Origin: a virus
Virus record (IMG/VR): IMGVR_UViG_3300009159_000103
Span: 1-46,758 of that record
Direction: 5' to 3' (one strand)
Length of the DNA: 46,758 bases
Each line of letters starts with the position of its first letter. The stretch's first letter is position 1. The position numbers and the translations under genes are program-made. Below, piece by piece: positions 32,055-40,134 of this stretch. A model generated the notes under the pieces. That model had not been told where the DNA came from and did not search any database. It worked only from the letters and a program-made list of their open reading frames with translations.

Positions 32055-32476
32055 ACATCAAACACAGTCCAGTTTTTAACACTATGATCATCAGCGAACA
32101 CTACTCTAATAAGGATAAGGTTCCTCTAGAATATGTTTGTACTTCTGCACCAAACAAACACGCCGATTATGCAGCAGACATCTTCTATCGTGAAACACCT
32201 CATCCTGAGTATGGCAACCGTTACCTTGGCGTCTATCGGAATGGTGACCATCAAGTTATGATCACAAACTGTGACATGATTGAGGATCTTACTTTCAGTA
32301 TGGTCGAAGGTCTTGATGGTTGGGAATACTCCCAGCACCGTCATGACTATCGTCAAGTTGGTCGAACTGCTATTGATGGTGGTCGTTCATATACTAAACT
32401 TGTTGGTGACGTTCACGCTCCTGTCAAGACCATGAAAGTCAAAGACGGACAATTTGAGGAAGTGATCGATGGTTGA
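32051..32476 (+). CDS. early protein of unknown function (141 aa)
   Basis: 141 residues, predicted alpha/beta: FNTMIISEHYSNKDKVPLEYVCTS, YGNRYLGVYRNGDHQVMITNCDMIEDLTF. His-rich middle (SQHRHDYRQVGRT) without a clear metal motif. Overlaps its neighbours by 4 and 8 bp. No family recognised. Confidence 0.7.
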   Translation: MNIKHSPVFNTMIISEHYSNKDKVPLEYVCTSAPNKHADYAADIFYRETPHPEYGNRYLGVYRNGDHQVMITNCDMIEDLTFSMVEGLDGWEYSQHRHDYRQVGRTAIDGGRSYTKLVGDVHAPVKTMKVKDGQFEEVIDG

Positions 32477-32759
32477 CGTAGAAACTAGTGGCAAATACGC
32501 TAAGTTTATACTAAATGAGATTAAACCTAGAGCTGATAAGTTGCTGAAACCTATGGATAAGTTCCTCCCGGCAACAGCGGCGTTTTACATCTTTTTGCTA
32601 GAACAACAAGGTAAAACATTTCGAAAACAAACTAGAGAAGCATTAGATTTTCTTATGGACCCGACAGATAAAAGTCCTAGTGCTATAACAATGAAGATTA
32701 TTGATTCTATATTTTTATTGGGTAAAGCGGAGAAATGGGAGAGGGAAAATGGAATATGA
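32469..32759 (+). CDS. early protein of unknown function (96 aa)
   Basis: 96 residues, basic and helical (ILNEIKPRADKLLKPMDKFLPATAAFYIFLLEQQGKTF, then MKIIDSIFLLGKAEKW). A moderately hydrophobic central helix is present but not clearly transmembrane. Overlaps the previous gene by 8 bp and the next by 11 bp. Confidence 0.65.
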   Translation: MVDVETSGKYAKFILNEIKPRADKLLKPMDKFLPATAAFYIFLLEQQGKTFRKQTREALDFLMDPTDKSPSAITMKIIDSIFLLGKAEKWERENGI

Positions 32760-32925
32760 GGTAAGTACTCCACAACCGCTCTCAGATTGGGTCTGTTATC
32801 TCAGCGGCGATCCATCTAAACCTATGGGTTCGGTGACGTACAGACCGCCTAAAGATAGAGAACCAAAATGGTTCAATAGAAAAATGCAGGAATTCTTTTT
32901 TGGTGTAAGGTGGTATAAAAAATGA
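32749..32925 (+). CDS. small early protein (58 aa)
   Basis: 58 residues from the ATG at 32749, which follows a GGGAGAGGG stretch; an earlier in-frame TTG at 32701 would overlap the previous gene more and has no ribosome site. Trp/Pro-rich (LSDWVCYLSGDPSKPMGSV, KWFNRKMQEFFFGVRWYKK). Function unknown. Confidence 0.6.
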   Translation: MEYEVSTPQPLSDWVCYLSGDPSKPMGSVTYRPPKDREPKWFNRKMQEFFFGVRWYKK

Positions 32926-33137
32926 ACAACTATGTAAGATATCGTAATTGGTGGTATGAATGGCAAGCGCCAGTTGACCTACACCACGAAGCTTTTAAAG
33001 AACACATTAACTCTATGAGTCTATATGAATTGATGGAGACACTTGAAAAATTCGATACAGACTACGAATATGTTGCTGAAGCTCAGGGTAGTTATGGGTA
33101 CAGCGAAGGTGTTGGAATGGGAGACATCAAGAAGTGA
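32922..33137 (+). CDS. small early protein (71 aa)
   Basis: 71 residues opening with an aromatic cluster (YVRYRNWWYEWQAP), then an amphipathic helix (YELMETLEKFD) and a Gly/Tyr-rich tail. It overlaps its neighbours by 4 bp on each side. No domain recognised. Confidence 0.65.
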   Translation: MNNYVRYRNWWYEWQAPVDLHHEAFKEHINSMSLYELMETLEKFDTDYEYVAEAQGSYGYSEGVGMGDIKK

Positions 33138-33505
33138 CAATGCATCTGTTGCCGGTATACTATACCACTACACAAAGCAAGAGAAAGACAAAGCCTTCTA
33201 AATCCGTTAGGCTTAAAGAAGCTGTAGAAAATCATGAGGCTTGGATCACCAAGATGACTCGTGGAAAGACTATTGATAAGAAGAATATTAATAAAGAATG
33301 GTTTGCCGAATATACGAGTATGCTAAAAGCTCATAAAACCGAGTACAACAGCGCGGGCATGAACAGTGCAGATACACCAAAGCCCGAACCCAAAGTCTAT
33401 ACTGGCACTCGTCTCATTGGTATCGCCACGATGCACAAGTCAAATATGGTACCAGTTTTCAGTGCTCAGGATGCAGAAGATATTTCTAAGATGCGAAGGG
33501 GTTAA
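33134..33505 (+). CDS. conserved phage protein with GIxxMHKSNxVPVF motif (123 aa)
   Basis: 123 residues from a GTG overlapping the previous stop; an ATG two codons later is also possible. A basic N-terminus and a long helix precede the C-terminal GTRLIGIATMHKSNMVPVF and DAEDISKMRR. The pattern 'G..(L/M)(I/L)GI..MHKSN.VPVF......IS.MRR' recurs at the C-terminus of otherwise diverse phage proteins; no function is known to me. Last gene of the early cluster. Confidence 0.75.
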   Translation: MTMHLLPVYYTTTQSKRKTKPSKSVRLKEAVENHEAWITKMTRGKTIDKKNINKEWFAEYTSMLKAHKTEYNSAGMNSADTPKPEPKVYTGTRLIGIATMHKSNMVPVFSAQDAEDISKMRRG

Positions 33506-33513
33506 CATTTTCC

Positions 33514-33539
33514 CCTCTTATAAATATAATAGTAAGAGG
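33514..33539 (+). promoter_or_regulatory. late promoter inside a 7-bp inverted repeat, upstream of 33546
   Basis: CCTCTTA (33514-33520) and TAAGAGG (33533-33539), perfect 7-bp stem, 12-base loop beginning TAAATA. TATAAATA at 33519-33526; predicted +1 at G33532, so the late RNA begins GTAAGAGG. The geometry is the same as at gene 20. The right arm doubles as the ribosome site (AGAGG) of the next gene. Confidence 0.8.
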
Positions 33540-33545
33540 TAAATC

Positions 33546-34106
33546 ATGGCCATAGACTTAACAACTACAATCAGTTCTTCTAACACTGGGATGCTTTCTA
33601 CGCAACCTGGTGATGTGAACTTTCTATCGCCGCTTGGGTTTAGATTTAAACTAAAGCGTTCTCCAAATTTAAACTTCTTTGCGACTGACGCAAACATTCC
33701 ATCTTTCGAAATTGGTTATGTTAATTTACCATCACCTTTTAAAAGGATTGAGTTTCCAGGCGATAAACCAACTTTTGGTGACTTTACTCTTACTTTTAAA
33801 GTCGATGAAAATCTTGCAAACTACTTAGAGATATACCTATGGATCATGAAACTCGGATTTCCTGAGAACTTTGATCAATACGCTTCGCTGAAGAACGCTG
33901 CTATCGGATCTGGCGAAGGGTCGGTGACTGATGGAACTCTAACTATTCTGAATAGCTCTATGGCTCCTACTACTGAAATACAATTCACTAATATGTTTCC
34001 GTATAGCTTAAGTGAAATAAACTTTACTACTGCTGATACAAGTCTTAGCTATGTTACGGCGAGAGTTGCATTCAAATTTAATATTATGAAGATTGTGTCT
34101 ATCTGA
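33546..34106 (+). CDS. tail-tube-fold structural protein (gp19/gp54-like)
   Basis: 186 residues: LGFRFKLKRSPNLNFFATDANIPSFEIGYVNLPSPFKRIEFPGDKPTFGDFTLTFKVDENLANYLEIYLWIMKLGFP. This 'F.F.L.R.P...FF...A.IP......PTP......PGD......F...F.VDE....Y..I..W...+GFP' pattern belongs to tail-tube-like proteins that also serve as tube initiators or baseplate parts in T4-like phages. It is the only virion gene in the early half and carries its own late promoter, consistent with late expression. Confidence 0.75.
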   Translation: MAIDLTTTISSSNTGMLSTQPGDVNFLSPLGFRFKLKRSPNLNFFATDANIPSFEIGYVNLPSPFKRIEFPGDKPTFGDFTLTFKVDENLANYLEIYLWIMKLGFPENFDQYASLKNAAIGSGEGSVTDGTLTILNSSMAPTTEIQFTNMFPYSLSEINFTTADTSLSYVTARVAFKFNIMKIVSI

Positions 34107-34124
34107 CACCTGTGAGGGTATAGT

Positions 34125-34559
34125 ATGAAGTTGGATGAAATCCATGAGTTGTGGTCGCAAGACTGCAACATTAATCGTATTGAGCTTGGTGAAGAAGCTC
34201 TAAAGATCCCAAAATTACACAGTAAATACTTAAGGATGTTCTCCGATGAGAGGCTGATGCTGCGTAAACTTGAAGAAGATAAGAACACCCTGAAGCTTCT
34301 CAAGATCGACTATTATCGTGGCGTCCTGCCTGAAGAAGATCTTCGTGCGAACGGGTGGCAGCCATTTCGTCTATCAGTATTAAAGTCTGATCTGTCATTG
34401 TATCTTGACGCAGACCAAGATGTTATTAAGATTAACCTAAGAATTTCTGTTCAACAAGAGAAAGTAGACACTCTTGAAGCGATAATTAAATCGATAAGCA
34501 ACAGAGGTTATTTAATTAAGAGCGCGATTGATTTTGAAAAATTTAAAGTTGGTGGATAA
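34125..34559 (+). CDS. uvsY: recombination mediator UvsY
   Basis: 144 residues (T4 137). Helical throughout: HELWSQDCNINRIELGEEALKIPKLHSKYLRMFSDERLML, LKLLKIDYYRGVLPEED, LYLDADQDVIKINLRISVQQEKVDTLEAIIKSISNRGYLIKSAIDFEKF. The D-Y-Y-x-G, L-x-A-D-x-D-(V)-(L/I)-K and SRG(F/Y).IK segments match UvsY. It loads the UvsX recombinase onto single-stranded DNA in place of gp32. It lies directly upstream of uvsW and overlaps it, the same neighbour order as in T4. Confidence 0.85.
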   Translation: MKLDEIHELWSQDCNINRIELGEEALKIPKLHSKYLRMFSDERLMLRKLEEDKNTLKLLKIDYYRGVLPEEDLRANGWQPFRLSVLKSDLSLYLDADQDVIKINLRISVQQEKVDTLEAIIKSISNRGYLIKSAIDFEKFKVGG

Positions 34560-36003
34560 AGTACATCTTCGTAAGATTAATGAGACATATCTTAAAGTAG
34601 AAGCTGAGTCTTCTGTTGTTCAAGAACTGTCTGATCAACTAACGTTTGAAGTTCCAGGCGCAAAGTTTATGCCGTCTGTCCGCAATAAGTATTGGGATGG
34701 AAAGATTCGCCTACTCAATTCATTAACCGCGGTAACATATGTTGGATTAGTTGAAGAGATCAGACAATTCTGTAAAGCTCGCGATTACGAATTTAGCGTA
34801 GAAGATAGTTTAAAACCAGTTCATGGAACACGACTCAAAGCCGAAGATTATCTTAAGTTCATAGAGTCTATCGGCATGACTATGAAGCCGCGAGACTATC
34901 AAGTCGAAGCGTTCTGTAAAGCTATAGCTGACGAGCGTAGAGTCTTTGTTTCACCAACTGCGTCGGGTAAGTCTCTTATCATTTATCTAATCGCCAGATT
35001 CTATGGACTGAAGACCCTAATCATCGTTCCGACTACATCACTCGTAGCTCAACTTTCATCTGATTTTAAAGACTATGGGTATGACTCAGATAAGTACGTT
35101 CACCAGATCTATAGTGGACAAGAAAAGAATAACAATAAACCTATCACGATATCGACCTGGCAGTCGATCTATAAGCTTCCAGCTTCTTGGTTTGAAGAAT
35201 ATGACGTAGTGATAGGAGACGAAGCTCACCAGTTTAAAGCTAAGTCTCTCACTACGATCATGGAGAAGATGACTAAAACTGCTTTTAGGTTTGGATTCAC
35301 TGGAACTCTTGATGGGTCACTGACGAATAAGATTACTCTTGAAGGTCTATTTGGTCCAGTTCACCAAGTCACAACTACTAAGTCTTTGATGGATGAGGGA
35401 AAGGTTGCAAAGCTTAACATCAAAGTCATTGTATTGAATCACACTAAAGAAGATAAAAAGTTCTGTTCAAAGATGGACTATCAAGACGAAATCAATTGGA
35501 TAGTAACAAATCCAGTTAGAAACAAATTCTTGAGAAACTTAACACTTTCTTTGACTGGAAATACACTTTTACTGTTTCAATTTGTTGACAAACATGGTAA
35601 ACTGTTATATGATAGTATCAAGATCAAAGATCCAGATCGAAAAGTATTCTTTATTCATGGCGGCATCGATGCAGTGGATAGAGAAAATGTAAGAAAAATT
35701 GTTGAGAAAGAAAATAATGCAGTTATCGTGGCAAGCTATGGAACATTTTCAACCGGCGTTAACATACGCAATCTTCATAATGTGGTATTCACTTCTCCCA
35801 CAAAATCTCGTGTTCGAACACTACAATCAATCGGTCGCGGCTTGAGACTCTCAGACACTAAAGACTCTGTTGCGGTATACGATATCGGAGACGATCTTCG
35901 TCACGGCGATAGGACTAATTATACACTCCAGCATCTTACGGAGCGCATGGAGATCTACAACTCAGAAGATTTTGAATATAAAATATATACGGTAAACCTA
36001 TGA
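34552..36003 (+). CDS. uvsW: RNA-DNA / branched-DNA helicase UvsW
   Basis: About 483 residues (T4 503). The GTG at 34552 is preferred (VDKVHLRKINETYLKVEAE); TTG codons at 34528, 34534 and 34549 are also open and no ribosome site is clear. Domains: N-terminal DNA-binding region (FMPSVRNKYWDGKIRLLN), Walker A SPTASGKSLII, motif II GDEAHQF, motif III FTGTL, and a C-terminal helicase domain with TFSTGVNIRNLHNVVF and QSIGRGLRLSD. UvsW unwinds R-loops and branched DNA and helps shut off origin-dependent replication. An internal promoter lies at 35585-35613. Confidence 0.93.
   Translation: MDKVHLRKINETYLKVEAESSVVQELSDQLTFEVPGAKFMPSVRNKYWDGKIRLLNSLTAVTYVGLVEEIRQFCKARDYEFSVEDSLKPVHGTRLKAEDYLKFIESIGMTMKPRDYQVEAFCKAIADERRVFVSPTASGKSLIIYLIARFYGLKTLIIVPTTSLVAQLSSDFKDYGYDSDKYVHQIYSGQEKNNNKPITISTWQSIYKLPASWFEEYDVVIGDEAHQFKAKSLTTIMEKMTKTAFRFGFTGTLDGSLTNKITLEGLFGPVHQVTTTKSLMDEGKVAKLNIKVIVLNHTKEDKKFCSKMDYQDEINWIVTNPVRNKFLRNLTLSLTGNTLLLFQFVDKHGKLLYDSIKIKDPDRKVFFIHGGIDAVDRENVRKIVEKENNAVIVASYGTFSTGVNIRNLHNVVFTSPTKSRVRTLQSIGRGLRLSDTKDSVAVYDIGDDLRHGDRTNYTLQHLTERMEIYNSEDFEYKIYTVNL
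35585..35613 (+). promoter_or_regulatory. intragenic sigma70-like promoter in uvsW
   Basis: TTGACA at 35585-35590, 17-base spacer, TATGAT at 35608-35613. It lies about 390 bases upstream of gene 55 and could give the late sigma factor a supply independent of uvsW. Confidence 0.6.
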
Positions 36004-36590
36004 AAACACTCCCACCAATTGGAACTGCTAAAAAGATACCTATTCACTATGTTGATAATAAGAAATTCTTTACGGAGATCATGCTCTATAAAGCAAAATG
36101 TGCTGAATACGCGAGTCTTAATAAAGACAGACCGCGAATTCCACCATATCTTGGCGAATGTCTCTATAAGATCGCATTCAGATTATCTCTTATGCCAAAC
36201 TTCGTGAATTACACGTTTCGCGAAGATATGGTTGCTGATGGGCTTGAGAAGTGCATTACATATTTTAATAACTTCGATCCCGATAAATCAAGTAATCCAT
36301 TCGCATATTTTACACAGATCATCTATTTTGCCTTTCTCGCAAGGATCAATAGTGAGAAGAAGCATCTTTATATAAAGCAAAAGACTCTCGAGAACTTTTA
36401 CTTTGAAGGAATGCTTGCTGAACAATCAATCATTGGTGATGATCGCCCAGTCAGCGTAGACTTAGACAATGACTATATGCAGAATTTAGTAGCTAGTTAT
36501 GATGCTAAACAGGCAGAAAAGAAAGCTAAAAATAAAGCAAAGAAGAATGCAGGAAGTTTAGACAAATACTTTGGTGAGGTCACTGATTGA
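36000..36590 (+). CDS. 55: late-transcription sigma factor gp55
   Basis: 196 residues (T4 185). The central part VNYTFREDMVADGLEKCITYFNNFDPDKSSNPFAYFTQIIYFAFLARINSEKK corresponds to sigma region 2 (core binding and -10 recognition), the part of gp55 that reads TATAAATA. The C-terminus GSLDKYFGEVTD parallels the T4 tail SLDFLYE, which binds the gp45 sliding clamp. It directs host RNA polymerase to the late promoters found here. It overlaps uvsW by 4 bp and gp47 by 4 bp. Confidence 0.92.
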   Translation: MKTLPPIGTAKKIPIHYVDNKKFFTEIMLYKAKCAEYASLNKDRPRIPPYLGECLYKIAFRLSLMPNFVNYTFREDMVADGLEKCITYFNNFDPDKSSNPFAYFTQIIYFAFLARINSEKKHLYIKQKTLENFYFEGMLAEQSIIGDDRPVSVDLDNDYMQNLVASYDAKQAEKKAKNKAKKNAGSLDKYFGEVTD

Positions 36591-37657
36591 AAATTGCATT
36601 AATTACAGATACGCACTGGGGAATCAGAAACGATTCTCCAGTGATGTTGAATCAGATGAAGAAGTTCTTCGATGAAGTTTTTTTTCCAGTAATTGATAAA
36701 GATAATATCACTACTGTGATCCACCTTGGCGATCTCGTTGATCGTCGTAAGTACATCAATTACGTAACAGCAAGACGCCTTCGCGACGATTTTCTCGATC
36801 CACTTCGCCAGCGAAACATCGATGTACATATCATTGCTGGAAACCACGACACGTATTTTAAGAATACGAATCAAGTCAATAGTCTGCGTGAACTTCTTGA
36901 TGGTAAATATAACAATTTTAAGATATATGATAACACCGCTGGCGAAATAGATTTTGCCGATGGCTCAAAGATTTTTATGCTTCCATGGATTTGCGATGAG
37001 AATCGCGATAAGTGCATGAAAGCTATTGATGAAACAACTGCTCCAATCTTAATGGGACACTTGGAGCTAAATGGTTTTGAAATGTATAGGGGGCAAATAA
37101 ATGAACATGGTGACGATCCTAAGCTTTTTGATAAATTTGATCTTGTCTGTTCTGGTCATTATCACACTCGTTCTTCTAGTTCGAACATCAATTATCTCGG
37201 AACCCCAGCCCAATACACTTGGTCTGATTATGGAGACACCAAAGGTTTTTATATCTTAGATACTGAAACTAGGGGGTTGACATTTATCGAAAACCCGTAT
37301 ACTATATTCTTTAAGTTTCACTACGACGATACTGAAAAAAATATGGATGACGTTCTAATCTTCGATGCTGAACAATACAAGAATACGTATGTTAAAGTAA
37401 TCGTCAAGAACAAGACTAATCCTTATTGGTTTGATCTGGTGATTGACAAGATTGAGAAAGCTGGACCAGCTGACATTCAGATAGTCGAAGATCACTTCAA
37501 CTTAAACCTAGAAGACGATTCAGATATCGTCAATGAAGCTGAAGATACAATCACAATCATCCGCAAATACATCGATACGATGAACGTAAATACAGACAAG
37601 AAGCGCGTTGAGAACATCATCCAATCACTATACATTGAAGCACACGAGATAGAATGA
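36587..37657 (+). CDS. 47: recombination nuclease subunit gp47 (Mre11-like)
   Basis: 356 residues from a TTG start overlapping the gp55 stop (TTGA). Metallophosphoesterase motifs: TDTHWG (Asp8, His10), HLGDLVDRR, AGNHDTYF, MGHLE and SGHYHTRS. gp47 with gp46 forms the Mre11-Rad50-type complex that resects DNA ends for recombination-dependent replication and host DNA breakdown. The C-terminal 130 residues are alpha/beta and would contact gp46. It contains an internal promoter at 37277. Confidence 0.93.
   Translation: MKIALITDTHWGIRNDSPVMLNQMKKFFDEVFFPVIDKDNITTVIHLGDLVDRRKYINYVTARRLRDDFLDPLRQRNIDVHIIAGNHDTYFKNTNQVNSLRELLDGKYNNFKIYDNTAGEIDFADGSKIFMLPWICDENRDKCMKAIDETTAPILMGHLELNGFEMYRGQINEHGDDPKLFDKFDLVCSGHYHTRSSSSNINYLGTPAQYTWSDYGDTKGFYILDTETRGLTFIENPYTIFFKFHYDDTEKNMDDVLIFDAEQYKNTYVKVIVKNKTNPYWFDLVIDKIEKAGPADIQIVEDHFNLNLEDDSDIVNEAEDTITIIRKYIDTMNVNTDKKRVENIIQSLYIEAHEIE
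37277..37305 (+). promoter_or_regulatory. intragenic sigma70-like promoter in gene 47
   Basis: TTGACA at 37277-37282, 17-base spacer, TACTAT at 37300-37305, about 350 bases upstream of gene 46. It shares the extended TTGACATTT with early promoters 1 and 2. Confidence 0.6.
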
Positions 37658-39369
37658 TATATTTTACAGCGATCCGTTGGAAAAACTTCTTATCTACCGG
37701 AAACTCTTTCACTGAAATACAACTAAATAAAACTGATTCCACTCTCATTGTAGGTGAGAACGGAGCAGGAAAGTCTACTCTTCTTGATGCTTTATTGTTT
37801 GTGTTGTATAACAGACCATTCCGTAAAATCAATAAGCCACAACTCATAAACTCGATCAATAAGAAAGACGTCTTGGTCGAGATTGACTTCAGTATTGGTT
37901 TGAATCAATATCACATCAAGCGTGGCATGAAGCCAAACTTATTTGAAGTTTATCAGAATGGTAAGCTTCTCAACCAAGAAGCGGCTGACCGTGATTATCA
38001 GACTGTGCTCGAGAAGCAAATCCTCAAGCTTAATCATAAAAGTTTCTGTCAGGTAGTAGTTCTCGGCTCAGCTTCTTTCGTTCCATTTATGGAACTTCCT
38101 GGAGGTCAACGGCGAGAAGTTATTGAAGACCTTCTTGACATTCAAATCTTCTCTGTGATGAACTCACTCTTGAAAGAAAAGATAAGTTTAAACTCGTCTA
38201 CTCTAGTAAACGTTGAGTATGAGCACAGTTTGACATCTGAAAAGATACGAATGCAGAATGAATACATCTCTGCGATCCAACGTAATAATGAAGAACGGGT
38301 TACAGTTCTCAAAGCCGAATTAAATAAAAACACAACTCGCATCTTCGATGAAAGAAACTTAGTCAAGCAACTTGGTGATGAAATTCAATTGCTTAGAACT
38401 GAGATTGGAGATCAAGAATCCATCGCCAAAAGACAGAATAGTTTGCAGAAACTTGAAGTTCAATTGTCAGATAAAGTTTCTAAACTTGAGTCTGAAATAG
38501 AATTCTTTTCTTCTCATGATGCATGTCCTACGTGTAAGCAAGACATCGATGAAGAGTTTAAGTGTGATACAATAGCCCATAAACAAAATCAGGCTAAAGA
38601 AACCAATGAAGCTAATAGTCAACTTCAAGAAGAAATAACTCGAGTCTTTGAACGCCTTAAGTCTATCTCCGATGTGATGTCTAACATTAATTCGCTAAAC
38701 ATCGATATCGTTGCTAAGAATATTTCCATTAATGGTCTTATGGATCAGTGTAAGAATCTAGTAAAGCAAATTAAAGATATTCAAGATAGTAGCAATAAGC
38801 TTGAAGTCGATGATGATAAGATGAAAGAGCTTGAAAAAATGATTGGTAGACTCTCGGATGAAAAAGCAGAACTTCTTCGAGATAAAGACGCGCTCAGTGT
38901 ATCGGCTATTATCCTCAAAGATACCGGTATCAAAGCTAAAATCATCAAGCAATACGTGCCAGTCATAAATAAATTAATCAATAAGTATCTGTCTGCTATG
39001 GACTTCTTCGTTAACTTTGAGATGGATGAGAACTTTGAAGAAAAGATCAAGTCACGATTTCGCGATGAATTCAGTTACTCATCGTTCTCAGAAGGTGAAA
39101 AGATGAGGATTAATCTATCGATCCTATTCACTTGGAGGGCTATTGCTCGGTTACGTAATAGTGCATCGACGAACCTATTGATTATGGACGAAGTGCTTGA
39201 TGGGTCTCTCGATTCTAATGGCACTGATGAGTTCCTCAAAATTATTGGAACTTTGACGCAAGACACGAACACTTTTATCATCAGTCACAAAGTAGACCAG
39301 ATGGTTGATAAGTTCGCTAATGTGATTAAGTTTGAGAAGCACAAAAACTTTAGCAGGATCGCAGCATGA
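37654..39369 (+). CDS. 46: recombination nuclease subunit gp46 (Rad50-like)
   Basis: 571 residues (T4 560). SMC/Rad50-type ATPase: Walker A LIVGENGAGKSTLLDA near residue 35, Q-loop region, long coiled coils interrupted by the zinc hook C-P-T-C (Cys291, Cys294), the signature SSFSEGEKMRINLSI and Walker B TNLLIMDEVLDGSLD near residue 510, then an H-loop TFIISHK. It pairs with gp47, to which it is coupled by a 4-bp overlap. Confidence 0.95.
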   Translation: MIYFTAIRWKNFLSTGNSFTEIQLNKTDSTLIVGENGAGKSTLLDALLFVLYNRPFRKINKPQLINSINKKDVLVEIDFSIGLNQYHIKRGMKPNLFEVYQNGKLLNQEAADRDYQTVLEKQILKLNHKSFCQVVVLGSASFVPFMELPGGQRREVIEDLLDIQIFSVMNSLLKEKISLNSSTLVNVEYEHSLTSEKIRMQNEYISAIQRNNEERVTVLKAELNKNTTRIFDERNLVKQLGDEIQLLRTEIGDQESIAKRQNSLQKLEVQLSDKVSKLESEIEFFSSHDACPTCKQDIDEEFKCDTIAHKQNQAKETNEANSQLQEEITRVFERLKSISDVMSNINSLNIDIVAKNISINGLMDQCKNLVKQIKDIQDSSNKLEVDDDKMKELEKMIGRLSDEKAELLRDKDALSVSAIILKDTGIKAKIIKQYVPVINKLINKYLSAMDFFVNFEMDENFEEKIKSRFRDEFSYSSFSEGEKMRINLSILFTWRAIARLRNSASTNLLIMDEVLDGSLDSNGTDEFLKIIGTLTQDTNTFIISHKVDQMVDKFANVIKFEKHKNFSRIAA

Positions 39370-39869
39370 CACAGATAGTAAAATTTCCTGATCCAGTACT
39401 AACTATTCCTACGGCTAAGTTTGATTTTACTAACCCGCAAGTTAACCAGTTTGAATTGGTTGAAGAGATGTTGAAGACTATGAATGATCATAAGTCTATT
39501 GGACTGTCTGCAAATCAAATTCGCCATCCTTTACGTGTATTTGTAATGCGAGGAGAGAATCAGAACTACGCCTGCTTCAATCCAAAAATCGTCAGTCACA
39601 GTGACGAACAGAATTTATTGGAAGAGGGTTGCTTATCGTTTCCAGGAATCAATGTAAAGGTGAAGCGTTGGAACACAGTAAGGTTGCGGTTTCAGACTCC
39701 ATCAGGAGGAATCGATACGATTAACGTAGCAGGTCTTACTGCTAGAGTAATTCAGCATGAGATGGATCACCTGGATGGCACCATCTTCTATAGCCGAGCA
39801 AATGCATATCATCGTGAGAAAGCTTTCAAAAAGCAGAAGGAGTACTTAAATGGAACTAGATCAGCATAA
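39366..39869 (+). CDS. def: peptide deformylase
   Basis: 167 residues with all three deformylase motifs: GLSANQ (46-51; family G-x-G-x-A-A-x-Q, here varied), EGCLS with metal-binding Cys89, and HEMDH at 131-135 with two His metal ligands and catalytic Glu132. It removes the formyl group from nascent proteins. Phage deformylases are known from cyanophages and are thought to help process proteins made in large amounts; here the role is inferred. It overlaps gp46 by 4 bp and the next gene by 20 bp, so it is firmly part of the replication/recombination operon. Confidence 0.92.
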   Translation: MTQIVKFPDPVLTIPTAKFDFTNPQVNQFELVEEMLKTMNDHKSIGLSANQIRHPLRVFVMRGENQNYACFNPKIVSHSDEQNLLEEGCLSFPGINVKVKRWNTVRLRFQTPSGGIDTINVAGLTARVIQHEMDHLDGTIFYSRANAYHREKAFKKQKEYLNGTRSA

Positions 39870-40134
39870 GCGTCCTGGATTCAGGATCAAAGACTACTTC
39901 ATCAGCATCCCAATTCATGAAGACTTTCTTTTTGAAAATGATGACGGAACTATGCAAATGTCTATTGACATTTTCAAGATAGATGGTAATAATAACATGA
40001 TAGCAGTGGATCAAGAGAAGATGGATCAAGAAGAATTCAGTGATCTTCAAATTCACATCGAAGCTTGGATTAATGAAGCTCTAACCCGTGCTATCGAAGA
40101 AGCAGAAAAAGAACAAGGAACAAAAAACAAGTGA
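39850..40134 (+). CDS. conserved small protein of unknown function (94 aa)
   Basis: 94 residues, acidic: beta-rich N-terminal part (GFRIKDYFISIPIHEDFLFENDDGTMQMSIDIFKIDG) and a helical C-terminus (DLQIHIEAWINEALTRAIEEAEKEQ). Embedded by overlaps between the deformylase and the next gene. A weak TTGACA-N16-TAATAA element lies inside it at 39965-39992. No family recognised. Confidence 0.7.
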   Translation: MELDQHKRPGFRIKDYFISIPIHEDFLFENDDGTMQMSIDIFKIDGNNNMIAVDQEKMDQEEFSDLQIHIEAWINEALTRAIEEAEKEQGTKNK

